This document shows, one piece after another, positions 9,762-17,301 of a stretch of 64,000 nt of DNA. The stretch spans positions 3,534,001 through 3,598,000 of the forward strand of contig NZ_CP109596.1 in the NCBI RefSeq assembly GCF_036327755.1, given 5' to 3'. How positions within the stretch are numbered: the first letter of the stretch is position 1; the number at the start of each line of letters is the position of its first letter. The notes under the pieces are model-generated. The model worked only from the letters and a program-made list of their open reading frames with translations. It ran no database searches and had not been told where the DNA came from. The position numbers were made by a program, and so were the translations under genes. Source of the DNA: Nocardia sp. NBC_01503. GTDB lineage: Bacteria; Actinomycetota; Actinomycetes; Mycobacteriales; Mycobacteriaceae.

Positions 9762-10727
9762 GGCCAGCGCGCACTGCGCGAGGCGGGCCTGATCGACCGG
9801 TTCAACACGCTTGCCCGCTGCGAAGGCCAGGACATGCGCCTCCTCGAATCCGACGGCACCCTGCTGCTCCAGGAGGACACCCCCGGCGACGCCCCGTCCA
9901 CTCGCCCCGAGATCGACCGCAGCGATCTGCGCGACCTACTGCTCGATTCGCTCCCCGAAGACACGGTGCGCTGGGGCCACGCCTTCGAATCCGCCGCCAA
10001 CGGCCGACTGCACTTCACCAACGGCAGCAGTACGACATACGACCTCCTGGTCGGCGCCGACGGCGCGCAATCCCGAGTCCGCCCACTGCTCACCGATGCC
10101 CGCCCAACACATATCGGCCAAAACGTGGTCGAATTGACCATTCCCGACATCGACCGCACCCACCCCGACCTCGCCGCAATGCTCGGCCGCGGCAACTACT
10201 GGGTACTCGGCAACGGCATATCCCTTGCGGCACAACGCAATGGCGACGGCCGCGTCCGCGTGGGCATCAGCTTCTACAGCACCCCCGAAGACTGGTTCGC
10301 TACCGCCGCAATACCATTCGACAACCCACCCGCCGCCCGATCCCGCCTGATCGACCTACTCCCCGGTTGGAACCCGCGCATCACCGCCCTGATCGAGGCC
10401 TGCGAAGACGCAATCACCCCCCGCTCGATCACCACCCTCCCAATCGGCCTGACCTGGCCGTCGACACCGGACATCACCCTCCTCGGCGACGCCGCACATC
10501 TGATGCCCCCGGTAGGCGAGGGCGCCAACATGGCCCTACTCGACGGCGCCCAACTAGCCTTGACCCTCGCCGCCCATCCCAACGACTTCCCCGCCGCGGT
10601 AAGGGAGTACGAACACGAGATGTTCGACCGCACCAGCACCGCCGCCCGCATGTCCGCAGAAGTGCAAGAGTTGCTGATGGCGCCGGACGTCGCCCAAAAG
10701 ATGTTCGCCTTCTTCCAACCCGGCTGA
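9759..10727 (+). pseudogene. FAD-dependent monooxygenase remnant (TetX-like), N-terminus lost
   Basis: Homology-like sequence begins at about 9759 (GQRALREAGLIDRFNTLARCEGQDMRLL) and runs intact to the stop. LVGADGAQSRVR and GDAAHLMPPVGEGANMALLDG are the second and third FAD-contact motifs of class A flavoprotein monooxygenases. The N-terminal Rossmann GxGxxG, normally in the first 20 residues, is missing together with about 60 residues, so FAD binding is not possible. The first ATG is 9834 (297 residues; family about 380-400). The closest named relatives I recognise are TetX-like hydroxylases. Confidence 0.8.
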
Positions 10728-10743
10728 TGGCAGCCGGTGGCGG

Positions 10744-11313
10744 TCATGCTTGCCGCCACCGCAAACGCGAGTCGGTGCGGCTGGTTTCGCACACCATGGG
10801 TTTGCCCGTTTTACTGCGGCCGGTTGCACCTGCGGTGCTGCAGAACGCGCCCGGGGTCACCCACGTCGGAGGCGCCGACGGCGCGGGCGCGGGAGCGGGA
10901 ACAACGGTGGGGATGTCGATAGTCGGCGGTGCCGGTATTTCCAGCGTTGTCGGCGGGGGTGGCTGGACCGTTGTGGTGATCGATGGGGGTGCTGGAAGTG
11001 GCGTGGTGGTCGTGGTGGTCGGCGCGACGGTAACCGAAGGCGAGGTGGTGGCCGCCGTGTCCGGAACCTTGATGATGGTGGCCGGGACAGTACTGGGGAC
11101 CGGTGCCTGCAGGCGAACGGGCCGCGTCGAATCCTGTTTCGGCGCAACCACTCCGATCAATATGAACAATGGAACCGATGCGGCCAGCACCCAACCCGCG
11201 GTTCTCCTGTTGCCGATGCGCGCCCAGCGCAACCGGCCACGAACAAGGCCGATAATCCCGACGACGACCGTTCCGAACCATATGAGCATGACGATGATGG
11301 CCAGTGTTTGCAT
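10744..11313 (-). CDS. Membrane-anchored protein with Thr/Pro-rich linker and Cys-pair C-terminus
   Basis: A 189-residue protein of unknown function. Two hydrophobic helices lie at about residues 4-24 and 38-53. A long Thr/Pro/Ala/Val linker (about 65-150), likely outside the membrane, follows. A short C-terminal motif reads FCSTAGATGRSKTGKPMVC, with two Cys 17 residues apart that could form a disulfide, and it ends in basic residues. The C-terminal motif recurs in secreted actinobacterial proteins as I recall. ATG 11313 (MQTLAIIV) is preferred because it opens directly into the first helix. It starts 168 bp from the stop of the secreted DUF4232 gene. Confidence 0.65.
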   Translation of the reverse strand: MQTLAIIVMLIWFGTVVVGIIGLVRGRLRWARIGNRRTAGWVLAASVPLFILIGVVAPKQDSTRPVRLQAPVPSTVPATIIKVPDTAATTSPSVTVAPTTTTTTPLPAPPSITTTVQPPPPTTLEIPAPPTIDIPTVVPAPAPAPSAPPTWVTPGAFCSTAGATGRSKTGKPMVCETSRTDSRLRWRQA

Positions 11314-11481
11314 GGTGCCGCTTCCCCCGGTGTTCTGCGGCACTGATCGGGGTGCCCCCAACGGTCGTGGAAGCTGGTACAGGCCCGCACTTCAGTCGAC
11401 CATCGACCAACTCACGCCAGAAGAGTCCAAGGGCATCACATGCGCCGACCGAACTGCCCCGCGCACAAACCCGGCGGGCGC

Positions 11482-11973
11482 TCAGCCGCGCAGAGGACCG
11501 ATGTAGGTGCCCGGATGGGTCGCGCCTTCGGGCCATACCATGATCGAGCCCAGGGCCGTGGGCCAGACGGCATGCAGTTGGGTGGTGGAATCGGGTGGGG
11601 TGACGATGATTTCGGTGGGGGTATCGGTGCCGGTTGCGTATGTCAGGGTGCTCTTGGCCTGACCGCCCGGGGGCAGCAGGACCGGTTGGCCCTGTTCGTT
11701 GGTTCGGGGCAGCGCGGCGCGGCCATTGTCGCCCACCGCAGCCAGGTCGACGCCCGGGAAGCCTTGCAGGACGCAGGATTCCCGGGACAAATTCGTCAGC
11801 ACGATACTCGCGGTACGCTGACTGCCGCTGGACTGTCCGACGGGCTCCACGGTGAGCCCCAGCCAGGAGGCCCCACACCACGGCTCTTGGGCCTGCGCCT
11901 GTCCCACCGCCATACAGGGGACTACCGCCCCGGCCGCCACCAGCACTGCCGAAGCCACTGTCCTGAAACGCAT
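11482..11973 (-). CDS. Secreted DUF4232 protein
   Basis: A 163-residue exported protein. The N-terminus is a Sec signal peptide (MRFRTVASAVLVAAGAVVPC, cleavage likely after AQAQA). The mature part is a single DUF4232 domain: WCGASWLGLTVEP, VLTNLSRESCVLQGFPGVDL, and later LPPGGQAKSTLTYA. Two Cys in the first half probably form a disulfide. DUF4232 proteins are common in mycolic-acid actinomycetes and often lipid-anchored; the Cys here is not in a clear lipobox. Role unknown. Confidence 0.82.
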   Translation of the reverse strand: MRFRTVASAVLVAAGAVVPCMAVGQAQAQEPWCGASWLGLTVEPVGQSSGSQRTASIVLTNLSRESCVLQGFPGVDLAAVGDNGRAALPRTNEQGQPVLLPPGGQAKSTLTYATGTDTPTEIIVTPPDSTTQLHAVWPTALGSIMVWPEGATHPGTYIGPLRG

Positions 11974-12289
11974 TTGCTGATCCTCCCGCGTCATCGTGAT
12001 CGACAGTGATCTTGCGGAAGGAACCTTATGGACGACTAATGATCCGCTGAACACCGCCAGCCGCCAGTCCACCTGACGGGCGAAATCCAGCCGGTTTACG
12101 TTGTGAGCGTCCGGTGGAACAGATGGCGGTTTCGACCTGACCGCGTCGGTCCCGGCTGGCTGCGCACGTTCTCCGAAACACTGTGGAGGAGGCGGAATTC
12201 CAATGATGAGCGTCCATGCTTGCCAGCCCCTGATTTCAGGGGCAGCGATTCGAAATCTGAAATCCATTCGTTTCAGTAGCATTCCGCAC
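11974..12289. other. Divergent intergenic region with hairpins
   Basis: 316 bp lie between two divergent secreted-protein genes. A strong Shine-Dalgarno GGAGGAGG (12184-12191) precedes ATG 12203, which is in frame with the small gene at 12290, so a longer start is possible. A perfect 7-bp hairpin CCCCTGA-TT-TCAGGGG spans 12227-12242, and CTGAAA/TTTCAG pairs again just after it. Hence the leader of the small gene may be structured. No RNA gene was recognised. Confidence 0.45.
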
Positions 12290-12538
12290 ATGAGAACACC
12301 TTTGCGCACCGCTTTCGCCGCCCTGGCCGTCGCCACCGCGTTGACCGCACTGGCCGGCCCCGCCACCGCCGGCTTCGCCGAAACCGGAAGCAGTGATACC
12401 GGCAGCACGCAGTTCGGAAGCAGTATCCTCAATGCCGGTTCGGGCACCAAAGATTGGTTCCGCACGCTGTGGTGCGCCATCGGGGACACGATTCCCGCGA
12501 GTGCGGGCGCGTGCGCCACCTCGAACCAAGCCGGGTAG
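12290..12538 (+). CDS. Small secreted protein, unknown function
   Basis: An 82-residue product starting with a clean signal peptide (basic MRTPLRTAF, hydrophobic core, cleavage after GPATA near residue 27). The mature part of about 55 residues is Ser/Gly rich, with SSDTGSTQFGSSILNAGSGTKDWF and two Cys near the C-terminus. The start at 12290 fits the signal peptide but has no Shine-Dalgarno; ATG 12203 has an excellent one but adds 29 residues before the signal sequence. No family was recognised. Codon use is normal. Confidence 0.55.
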   Translation: MRTPLRTAFAALAVATALTALAGPATAGFAETGSSDTGSTQFGSSILNAGSGTKDWFRTLWCAIGDTIPASAGACATSNQAG

Positions 12539-12749
12539 TCGCCCGCGCGATCAATGCGGCCCTCACATGTCTTCGGGATCCGAAACGTCGAGCAGGCAAT
12601 AGGAGCGGAGACGCTGGCGCGGCACAGTTTCCGTATGTCCGGCCGCACGACCTCCGGCACGCTGCTGTGTCCCTGGCGATCAGCGCAGCCGCTGCGGACG
12701 AACTGCGGACGGGCGCCGATAACCAAGATCACTAGTTGTCCTGAAATCA
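12539..12749. other. Intergenic region
   Basis: About 210 bp with no supported gene. Open frames here lack a start signal and known motifs. It ends at the terminator of the tRNA gene. Confidence 0.5.
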
Positions 12750-12788
12750 AGAAAGGCCCGTGACCTTTTTGAGGTCACGGGCCTTTCT
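12750..12788 (-). terminator. Terminator of tRNA-Ala gene
   Basis: A perfect 17-bp inverted repeat (12750-12766 with 12772-12788) with a 5-nt loop starts 9 bp past the 3' end of the tRNA. The arms carry AGAAAGGCCCGTGACCT. It can act in both directions, and no other gene end is near. Confidence 0.85.
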
Positions 12789-12796
12789 GCTGGTTG

Positions 12797-12869
12797 TGGA
12801 GCTAAGGGGAATCGAACCCCTGACCTTCTCGATGCGAACGAGACGCGCTACCAACTGCGCTATAGCCCC
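12797..12869 (-). tRNA. tRNA-Ala (anticodon CGC)
   Basis: A 73-nt cloverleaf on the minus strand. Acceptor GGGGCTA pairs with TAGCTCC and includes G3-U70, the alanine identity pair. The D arm is GCGC-AGTTGGTA-GCGC. The anticodon stem is TCTCG/CGAGA with loop TTCGCAT, which gives anticodon CGC for GCG codons. The T arm is AGGGG-TTCGATT-CCCCT, and the discriminator is A. CCA is not encoded. GCG is a very frequent alanine codon in this GC-rich genome. Confidence 0.95.
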
Positions 12870-12967
12870 AGCCGCTGACCGTTTCCGGCCTGCGGTGGAA
12901 AACTTTAGCAGGTGGGGTGGGGAGTCGCCGAATCGGCTGGTTAGAGGTGGTTTTGTAGGGTGGGGGA

Positions 12968-13909
12968 GTGGATATGAGTGCGCATTCGGACTTGGTGTCG
13001 GATTGGGAGGGGCGGGTTCGAGGGGATCTTCGGCTGTCGCCTCGGCCGGAGCTGGGGGAGCAACCCATGCGGGTGTTGGGGGAGGGGCAGGAGAATGTCG
13101 CCGTTTTGGTGGGGGACACCTATGTCGTGCGACTGCCCAAGGATGAGGACGGGGCCGAGGGGGTCGCGCGGGAGGGGCGGTTGCTCGCGGAGCTGGCGGG
13201 GACCTTGATGATCAGGGTGCCTCGGTATGAGTTCACGATGCCGAATCCGCTCGGGCCGGGGGAGTGCGCTGTGTATCCGGTGGTGCCGGGGGAGGTGTTG
13301 CGGGCCGAGGAATGGCATGCGCGGGGCCTGCTCGAGAAGGATGAGACGGCGACGGTGATCGCCGAATTCATCGATGGGGTGCAGCGGTTTTCGGTGGATC
13401 GGGCGCGGGAGTTCGGGATCGAGGAGCCGGACTTTCGGGCGGATTTCGCGGCGGACTTGGAACTGGTTCGGGCGCAGGTGATTCCATTGCTGTCCGCGGC
13501 CGACGGGCGCGAGTTGGTGCGGCGCTGGGAGGGATATCTGGGTCGGGACGGCAACTTCGAGTATTCGCCGGTGTTGATTCACGCCGATGTGAGTCTCGAT
13601 CATCTGCTTGTGACGGGGGATCGGATCACCGGCGTCATCGACTTCGGTGACGCGCAGATCGGCGATCCGGACTACGACCTCTGCTACCTATGGCCGGAGG
13701 CGGGGCCGGAATTCGTTCGGCGCGTACAGAACTGCCGCGGACTACCCTTCGACGAAAGGTTGACTGGGAAACTGAATTTCTGGGCGGTATCCGATGCCGC
13801 CATAGATGTACTGCACGCCATCGAACATGACATGCCGCAATTCCGGGACGACCGACTGCGCCGGTTGCGCGACGCCCTGGCGGAGTTCGATCACGCCGGT
13901 TCGGTATAG
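12968..13909 (+). CDS. Aminoglycoside phosphotransferase (APH)-fold protein
   Basis: A 313-residue protein of the APH/choline kinase fold. The catalytic loop reads LIHADVSLDHLLV: His and Asp of the HxDxxxxN signature are present but the Asn position is His, as in a minority of the family. IDFGDAQIGDPDYDL is the DFG-type metal motif. The N-lobe has LGEGQENVAVLVGDTYVVRLPK with the ATP-site Lys. It may phosphorylate a small molecule; resistance is not implied. GTG 12968 or ATG 12974 are both possible starts. The gene overlaps the convergent TetR gene by 19 bp. Confidence 0.85.
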   Translation: MDMSAHSDLVSDWEGRVRGDLRLSPRPELGEQPMRVLGEGQENVAVLVGDTYVVRLPKDEDGAEGVAREGRLLAELAGTLMIRVPRYEFTMPNPLGPGECAVYPVVPGEVLRAEEWHARGLLEKDETATVIAEFIDGVQRFSVDRAREFGIEEPDFRADFAADLELVRAQVIPLLSAADGRELVRRWEGYLGRDGNFEYSPVLIHADVSLDHLLVTGDRITGVIDFGDAQIGDPDYDLCYLWPEAGPEFVRRVQNCRGLPFDERLTGKLNFWAVSDAAIDVLHAIEHDMPQFRDDRLRRLRDALAEFDHAGSV

Positions 13910-14538
13910 GACTCGAGCACTCGCATAAACAGATCGACGCGGTATTCGCGCACGGCGGCACTGTCGGGTTCGAGTAGACATTGCGCCATGGTCCCGTCGT
14001 GCGCCGCGATCAAAGCTCGGCCCAGCCCCACCGGATCGGGGACACCGCGACCCACCCGCGCCAGCAGGCGCAGCAATACCGGGGTGAGTGCCGCGCGAAT
14101 CGCCTCCTCGCGCGCCACCATCATTCGGCGCAGCTCCGGATTGCGCAGGGCGTGCGCGGTGAACTCCGAGGTGATGCGAAACCATTTGTCGTCCACCGGA
14201 ACCGCGCTCAGCACGAACTCAACGGCCTCGCGCTGATCGGGAATCGCGACCTCGTTCTCCAGCACCGCCGACACCTGCGCCAGCATGGCCGCGGACCGCT
14301 GCTCCCACATGGCCAGGAACAACTCCTCCAGTGAGGTGAAGTTCGAATAGAAGGCCCCGCGAGTGAAACCGGCCCGCTCGCAGATCTGCTCGACCGTGCA
14401 CCGCCCCAGCCCGTCCTCGGCGAACGCCTCGAACGCCGCGTCCAACAGCCGCGCCCGCGTCTGTGCCCGCCGCCGCTTCATCGGCTGCGTGGTCTCGGCG
14501 CTCTCCGAAGCGCTATCGGCCCTGCTCACGCCCCGCAT
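13891..14538 (-). CDS. TetR/AcrR-family repressor
   Basis: A 215-residue TetR regulator with about 20 extra N-terminal residues. The DNA-binding domain is complete: RARLLDAAFEAFAEDGLGRCTVEQICERAGFTRGAFYSNFTSLEELFLAMW. The C-terminal ligand domain shows no tell-tale residues. It overlaps the end of the APH gene and lies 39 bp before the stop of udgB, on the same strand as udgB. Its target is not evident. Confidence 0.9.
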   Translation of the reverse strand: MRGVSRADSASESAETTQPMKRRRAQTRARLLDAAFEAFAEDGLGRCTVEQICERAGFTRGAFYSNFTSLEELFLAMWEQRSAAMLAQVSAVLENEVAIPDQREAVEFVLSAVPVDDKWFRITSEFTAHALRNPELRRMMVAREEAIRAALTPVLLRLLARVGRGVPDPVGLGRALIAAHDGTMAQCLLEPDSAAVREYRVDLFMRVLESYTEPA

Positions 14539-14577
14539 CGTATCCCGGGCCGGTAGTGCGCCACGGTGGCGCTCCCG

Positions 14578-15300
14578 TCAGTTCGTCCGCGGTTCCGGCC
14601 CGGCTGTGGTCGCGGCGTCGCGGAGTACCCGCGTGAGCATGTCGGGGGTGAGGCGGCCGGTGAAGGTGTTCTGCTGGCTGGGGTGATAGCTTCCGAACAG
14701 GTGCAGGGGTGCGCGGTCGGGGTGGGTGGGGGCCAGTTCGTAGTGGGCGGCGTGGGTGAAGTGGGGTTTGGGTTTCGGTATGGCCCAGCCGGATTCGGCC
14801 AGGGCGGGGAGTAGGGCCTGCCAGCCCCAGCCGCCCAGGACGACTATCGAGCGGAGGGTGGGGGAGAGCAGCGCCAACTCGGTGGTGAGCCAGTGGCGGC
14901 AGTTGTCGCGTTCGCCGGGGGTGGGTTTGTTGTCGGGTGGGGCGCAGTGCACGGGGGCGGTGAGGCGGGAGTTGATGAGGCGCAGACCATCTCCGGGGTG
15001 CGTGCTGGTCGGTTGGTTTGTCAGCCCGGCGGCGTACATGCAGGCGATCAGCACATCTCCCGCACGGTCTCCGGTGAACATTCGACCGGTTCTGTTGCCG
15101 CCGTGCGCGGCCGGGGCGAGGCCGACGATGAGCACTCGGGCGTCGTCCGGACCCAATCCGGGAACCGGTTTCCCCCAGTAATTTTCGTCACGAAACGCGG
15201 CCCGCCTGTCATGAGCGACCTGTTCCCGCCAGGCGACCAGTCGCGGGCACGCTCTACACCCCGTGAGCTGCGCATCCAGCTCAGCAATTGTGCGGCACAC
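14578..15300 (-). CDS. udgB: Family 5 uracil-DNA glycosylase (UdgB type)
   Basis: A 240-residue Fe-S uracil-DNA glycosylase. Motif A, GLAPAAHGGNRTGRMFTGD, is the family 5 form, which has Ala where other families have Asp or Asn. Motif B is GSYHPSQQNTFTGRL. Cys of GCRACPRL, ACMYAAG and DNCRHW fit the [4Fe-4S] cluster ligands. It removes uracil and probably hypoxanthine or other deaminated bases, useful in a GC-rich genome prone to cytosine deamination. GTG 15300 fits the family N-terminus. M. tuberculosis has an equivalent (Rv1259). Confidence 0.92.
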   Translation of the reverse strand: MCRTIAELDAQLTGCRACPRLVAWREQVAHDRRAAFRDENYWGKPVPGLGPDDARVLIVGLAPAAHGGNRTGRMFTGDRAGDVLIACMYAAGLTNQPTSTHPGDGLRLINSRLTAPVHCAPPDNKPTPGERDNCRHWLTTELALLSPTLRSIVVLGGWGWQALLPALAESGWAIPKPKPHFTHAAHYELAPTHPDRAPLHLFGSYHPSQQNTFTGRLTPDMLTRVLRDAATTAGPEPRTN

Positions 15301-15413
15301 AAGGGTGATTCAACCGTATCCGGGGCACGACCGGGGCGCGTCGGCGCGGCGTGGCGGCGGGGCATACAGTGCCCCGGTAGCCGAGTGTTTGCGACAGAGA
15401 GGTGAACCGGCCA

Positions 15414-16076
15414 ATGAGTAATCTCGTCGAGCTCGGCAACGCGGTCGGCACCGCCCAAAAAGTCGGAAACATGGTGGGCGTGTTCGCATTCGGTGTCTCC
15501 GGGGCGCTGCTCGCGGTGCGGCGCGACTTCGACGTGGTCGGCATCGCGGTCCTGGCCGTGTGCACCGCCACCGGTGGCGGCATCATGCGCGACCTGATCA
15601 TCGGTCAGACACCCCCGACGGCCTTCGTTCATGTGAGCTACGCGGGCACGGCACTGCTGGCCGCCGCCCTCATCTTCTTCTGGCATCCGCCGAATCGCGT
15701 TATCCGCACGCCGCTGCTGCTCGCGGACGGTGTGGGCCTGGGCATCTTCTGTGTCACCGGCACGGTTACCGCGTTCCAGCACGGGCTCTCGGCGACCTCG
15801 TCGGCGGCGCTCGGCGTGGTCACCGCGGTCGGCGGCGGCGTGGTCCGGGATGTGCTCGCCGGAATCACACCGAGCGTGCTGAGTGACGGCGAACTCTATG
15901 CCGTCCCGGCGCTATTGGGTTCGGCGGCGACCGCGACGCTGCTCTATCACGGCCAATACACCTACTGGACGGGTGGTTTGGCGGGTGCCGGCGCGGTGGC
16001 CCTCCGCTTCCTCGCGCTGTGGCGGCATTGGCGCGCACCCCTGGCGCGATCGCACCGCCGCAGAGATCAGACTTAG
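15414..16076 (+). CDS. TRIC/UPF0126 (YadS-like) membrane channel protein
   Basis: A 220-residue integral membrane protein with seven hydrophobic segments arranged as a tandem repeat. Each repeat carries the conserved glycine/arginine motif: TATGGGIMRDLIIGQTPP and TAVGGGVVRDVLAGITPS. This is the prokaryotic TRIC family of trimeric cation channels (older name UPF0126/YadS). ATG 15414 is set by the Shine-Dalgarno GAGAGGTGA at 15396-15404; the GTG at 15402 lies inside that site. It is divergent from udgB. The Arg-rich tail is cytoplasmic. Confidence 0.9.
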   Translation: MSNLVELGNAVGTAQKVGNMVGVFAFGVSGALLAVRRDFDVVGIAVLAVCTATGGGIMRDLIIGQTPPTAFVHVSYAGTALLAAALIFFWHPPNRVIRTPLLLADGVGLGIFCVTGTVTAFQHGLSATSSAALGVVTAVGGGVVRDVLAGITPSVLSDGELYAVPALLGSAATATLLYHGQYTYWTGGLAGAGAVALRFLALWRHWRAPLARSHRRRDQT

Positions 16077-16177
16077 CCAAACCTCAGTCGTGTTGCCCGG
16101 GCACGTCTAGCTTGGTTGATAGCATGGCGAAGGTTGGCCAGCGGGCTGTGCGTCACACCCAGAGAGAGTTCCTACCA

Positions 16178-16621
16178 ATGCAGTTTGAGATCGTCGAGCG
16201 GGACGAGACGTGGGTCGCCGGGCTGCCGGTGCGGAGCCCGAAACGCGCTCTCGGGGAACTGCGCGACCATGATCTGGAGGTGGCCTGGGCCGCCGTCCTG
16301 CATCAGGAGCTCGGCGGTCCGCTCGCCTCGGCCTATACCGATTTCTCGGCCGAGCTCGGCACCTTCAACACCCAGATCGTCGGATACCAGTGCGAGTCCT
16401 TCGACGAGGTCACCCGCGGCCATATCGTGGCCCGGCTACCCCGCGGGACCTACGCCAGATTCTCCTCGGTCGGCAGCTTTCCACAGGTGATGACCGACCT
16501 GTGGACACAGATCGCGTACGCGGAGGAGCACAACCAGATCAAGCGCACGCACAGCGGTGATTTCGAGTGCTACCCACACGCCTACAAGATCGAGCTGTAC
16601 CTGGCGGTCGAGGCCTCATGA
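16178..16621 (+). CDS. GyrI-like effector-binding domain protein
   Basis: A 147-residue stand-alone effector-binding (GyrI-like/AraC_E_bind) protein. It begins MQFEIVERDETWVAGLPVRSP and contains ARLPRGTYARFSSVG and YPHAYKIELYLAVE, the SHS2-type beta strands of the family. No DNA-binding domain is attached. ATG 16178 has AGAGAGAG upstream. Such proteins bind small hydrophobic ligands and can sequester or hydrolyse toxic compounds. The stop overlaps the start of a paralogue by 4 bp (ATGA). Confidence 0.8.
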   Translation: MQFEIVERDETWVAGLPVRSPKRALGELRDHDLEVAWAAVLHQELGGPLASAYTDFSAELGTFNTQIVGYQCESFDEVTRGHIVARLPRGTYARFSSVGSFPQVMTDLWTQIAYAEEHNQIKRTHSGDFECYPHAYKIELYLAVEAS

Positions 16622-17049
16622 CCTACTCGATTGTGGTGCGCCCGGGTGGCGTGTACGGCGGTCTCGTGGTGCCGCGGGTGCGGCCCAGCTTCAAGGTCTC
16701 CAATAGCGAGCTGATCGAGTTCCTGCGCGATCGGCTGCGTGATCGTGGTGCGGACAAACCGCTGGCCACGGTGTATGTCCCCGATCCGGCGGGCAACTAC
16801 AACGTGCTGGTCTCCTACGAGTACTCCTCGCCCTATGACGCCCCGGTCGGCGATGTGCTGATCCGTGTTCCCAAGGGTGTGTACGCGCGCTTCCAGCCCA
16901 ATGGCGACTATCACGATCCCGCGGAGGATGTGTGGGCGCAGGTGGACGATGCGACCGCCTCGGCCGAGATCACCCGCGCGTATCGCGAGGAGATCGAGAT
17001 CTGGTCCGGACCGTCGGAACTGGAACTTTTCATCTCCATCCTCATCTGA
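16618..17049 (+). CDS. GyrI-like effector-binding domain protein, second copy
   Basis: A 143-residue paralogue of the preceding protein. RVPKGVYARFQPNGDYHDPAEDVWAQV parallels RLPRGTYARFSSVGSFPQVMTDLWTQI of the first copy, and the C-terminus (IEIWSGPSELELFISI) matches in layout. Start and previous stop overlap as ATGA, so the two are translationally coupled and may form a heterodimer. The N-terminus (MTYSIVVRPGGVYGGLVVPRV) has diverged. Ligand unknown. Confidence 0.75.
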   Translation: MTYSIVVRPGGVYGGLVVPRVRPSFKVSNSELIEFLRDRLRDRGADKPLATVYVPDPAGNYNVLVSYEYSSPYDAPVGDVLIRVPKGVYARFQPNGDYHDPAEDVWAQVDDATASAEITRAYREEIEIWSGPSELELFISILI

Positions 17050-17301
17050 TAGCCAACTGTTAACTAAATGAGAACCAACCAGTCTTGTGGTTGTGTTTCA
17101 TGACTGATAGCAATGGTTTGACCAGGGGGAATTTCTAGACGTTCATTCGGGTTTCGGAAGATTTGCCGGACGCCTGGACAATTTCTCACGGCTGGCGGAT
17201 ACTCCCCTAGGTGCCTGTACCGGGCGCGGTTGATACACGACCGTATCGGACGGGGGCTCGGTAGTCGCGCGGATCACGCGCAGCAACGGAGTAGGAACTG
17301 T
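17050..17301. other. Promoter-bearing intergenic region
   Basis: 252 bp, noticeably AT-richer than the flanks. A small hairpin CAACCA-GTCTTG-TGGTTG (17076-17093) followed by TGTTT may terminate the GyrI-like pair. The rest should hold the promoter of the three-gene operon starting at 17302; no convincing -35/-10 pair or operator could be fixed by eye. Confidence 0.4.

Noticed and set aside
8908..9774. Minus-strand open frame of 288 codons over the TetR remnant
   Set aside because: It is in another frame with Arg/Gly-rich content; the TetR reading in the neighbouring frame is clear.
9834..10727. Monooxygenase as a complete 297-residue gene starting at 9834
   Set aside because: Family-like sequence goes on upstream of the ATG to about 9759 and the FAD-binding N-terminus is missing, so it is a remnant.
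12968..13909. APH-fold gene as an antibiotic resistance gene
   Set aside because: The HxDxxxxN site has His for Asn and no resistance-specific features are visible; the fold covers many kinases, so resistance is not supported.
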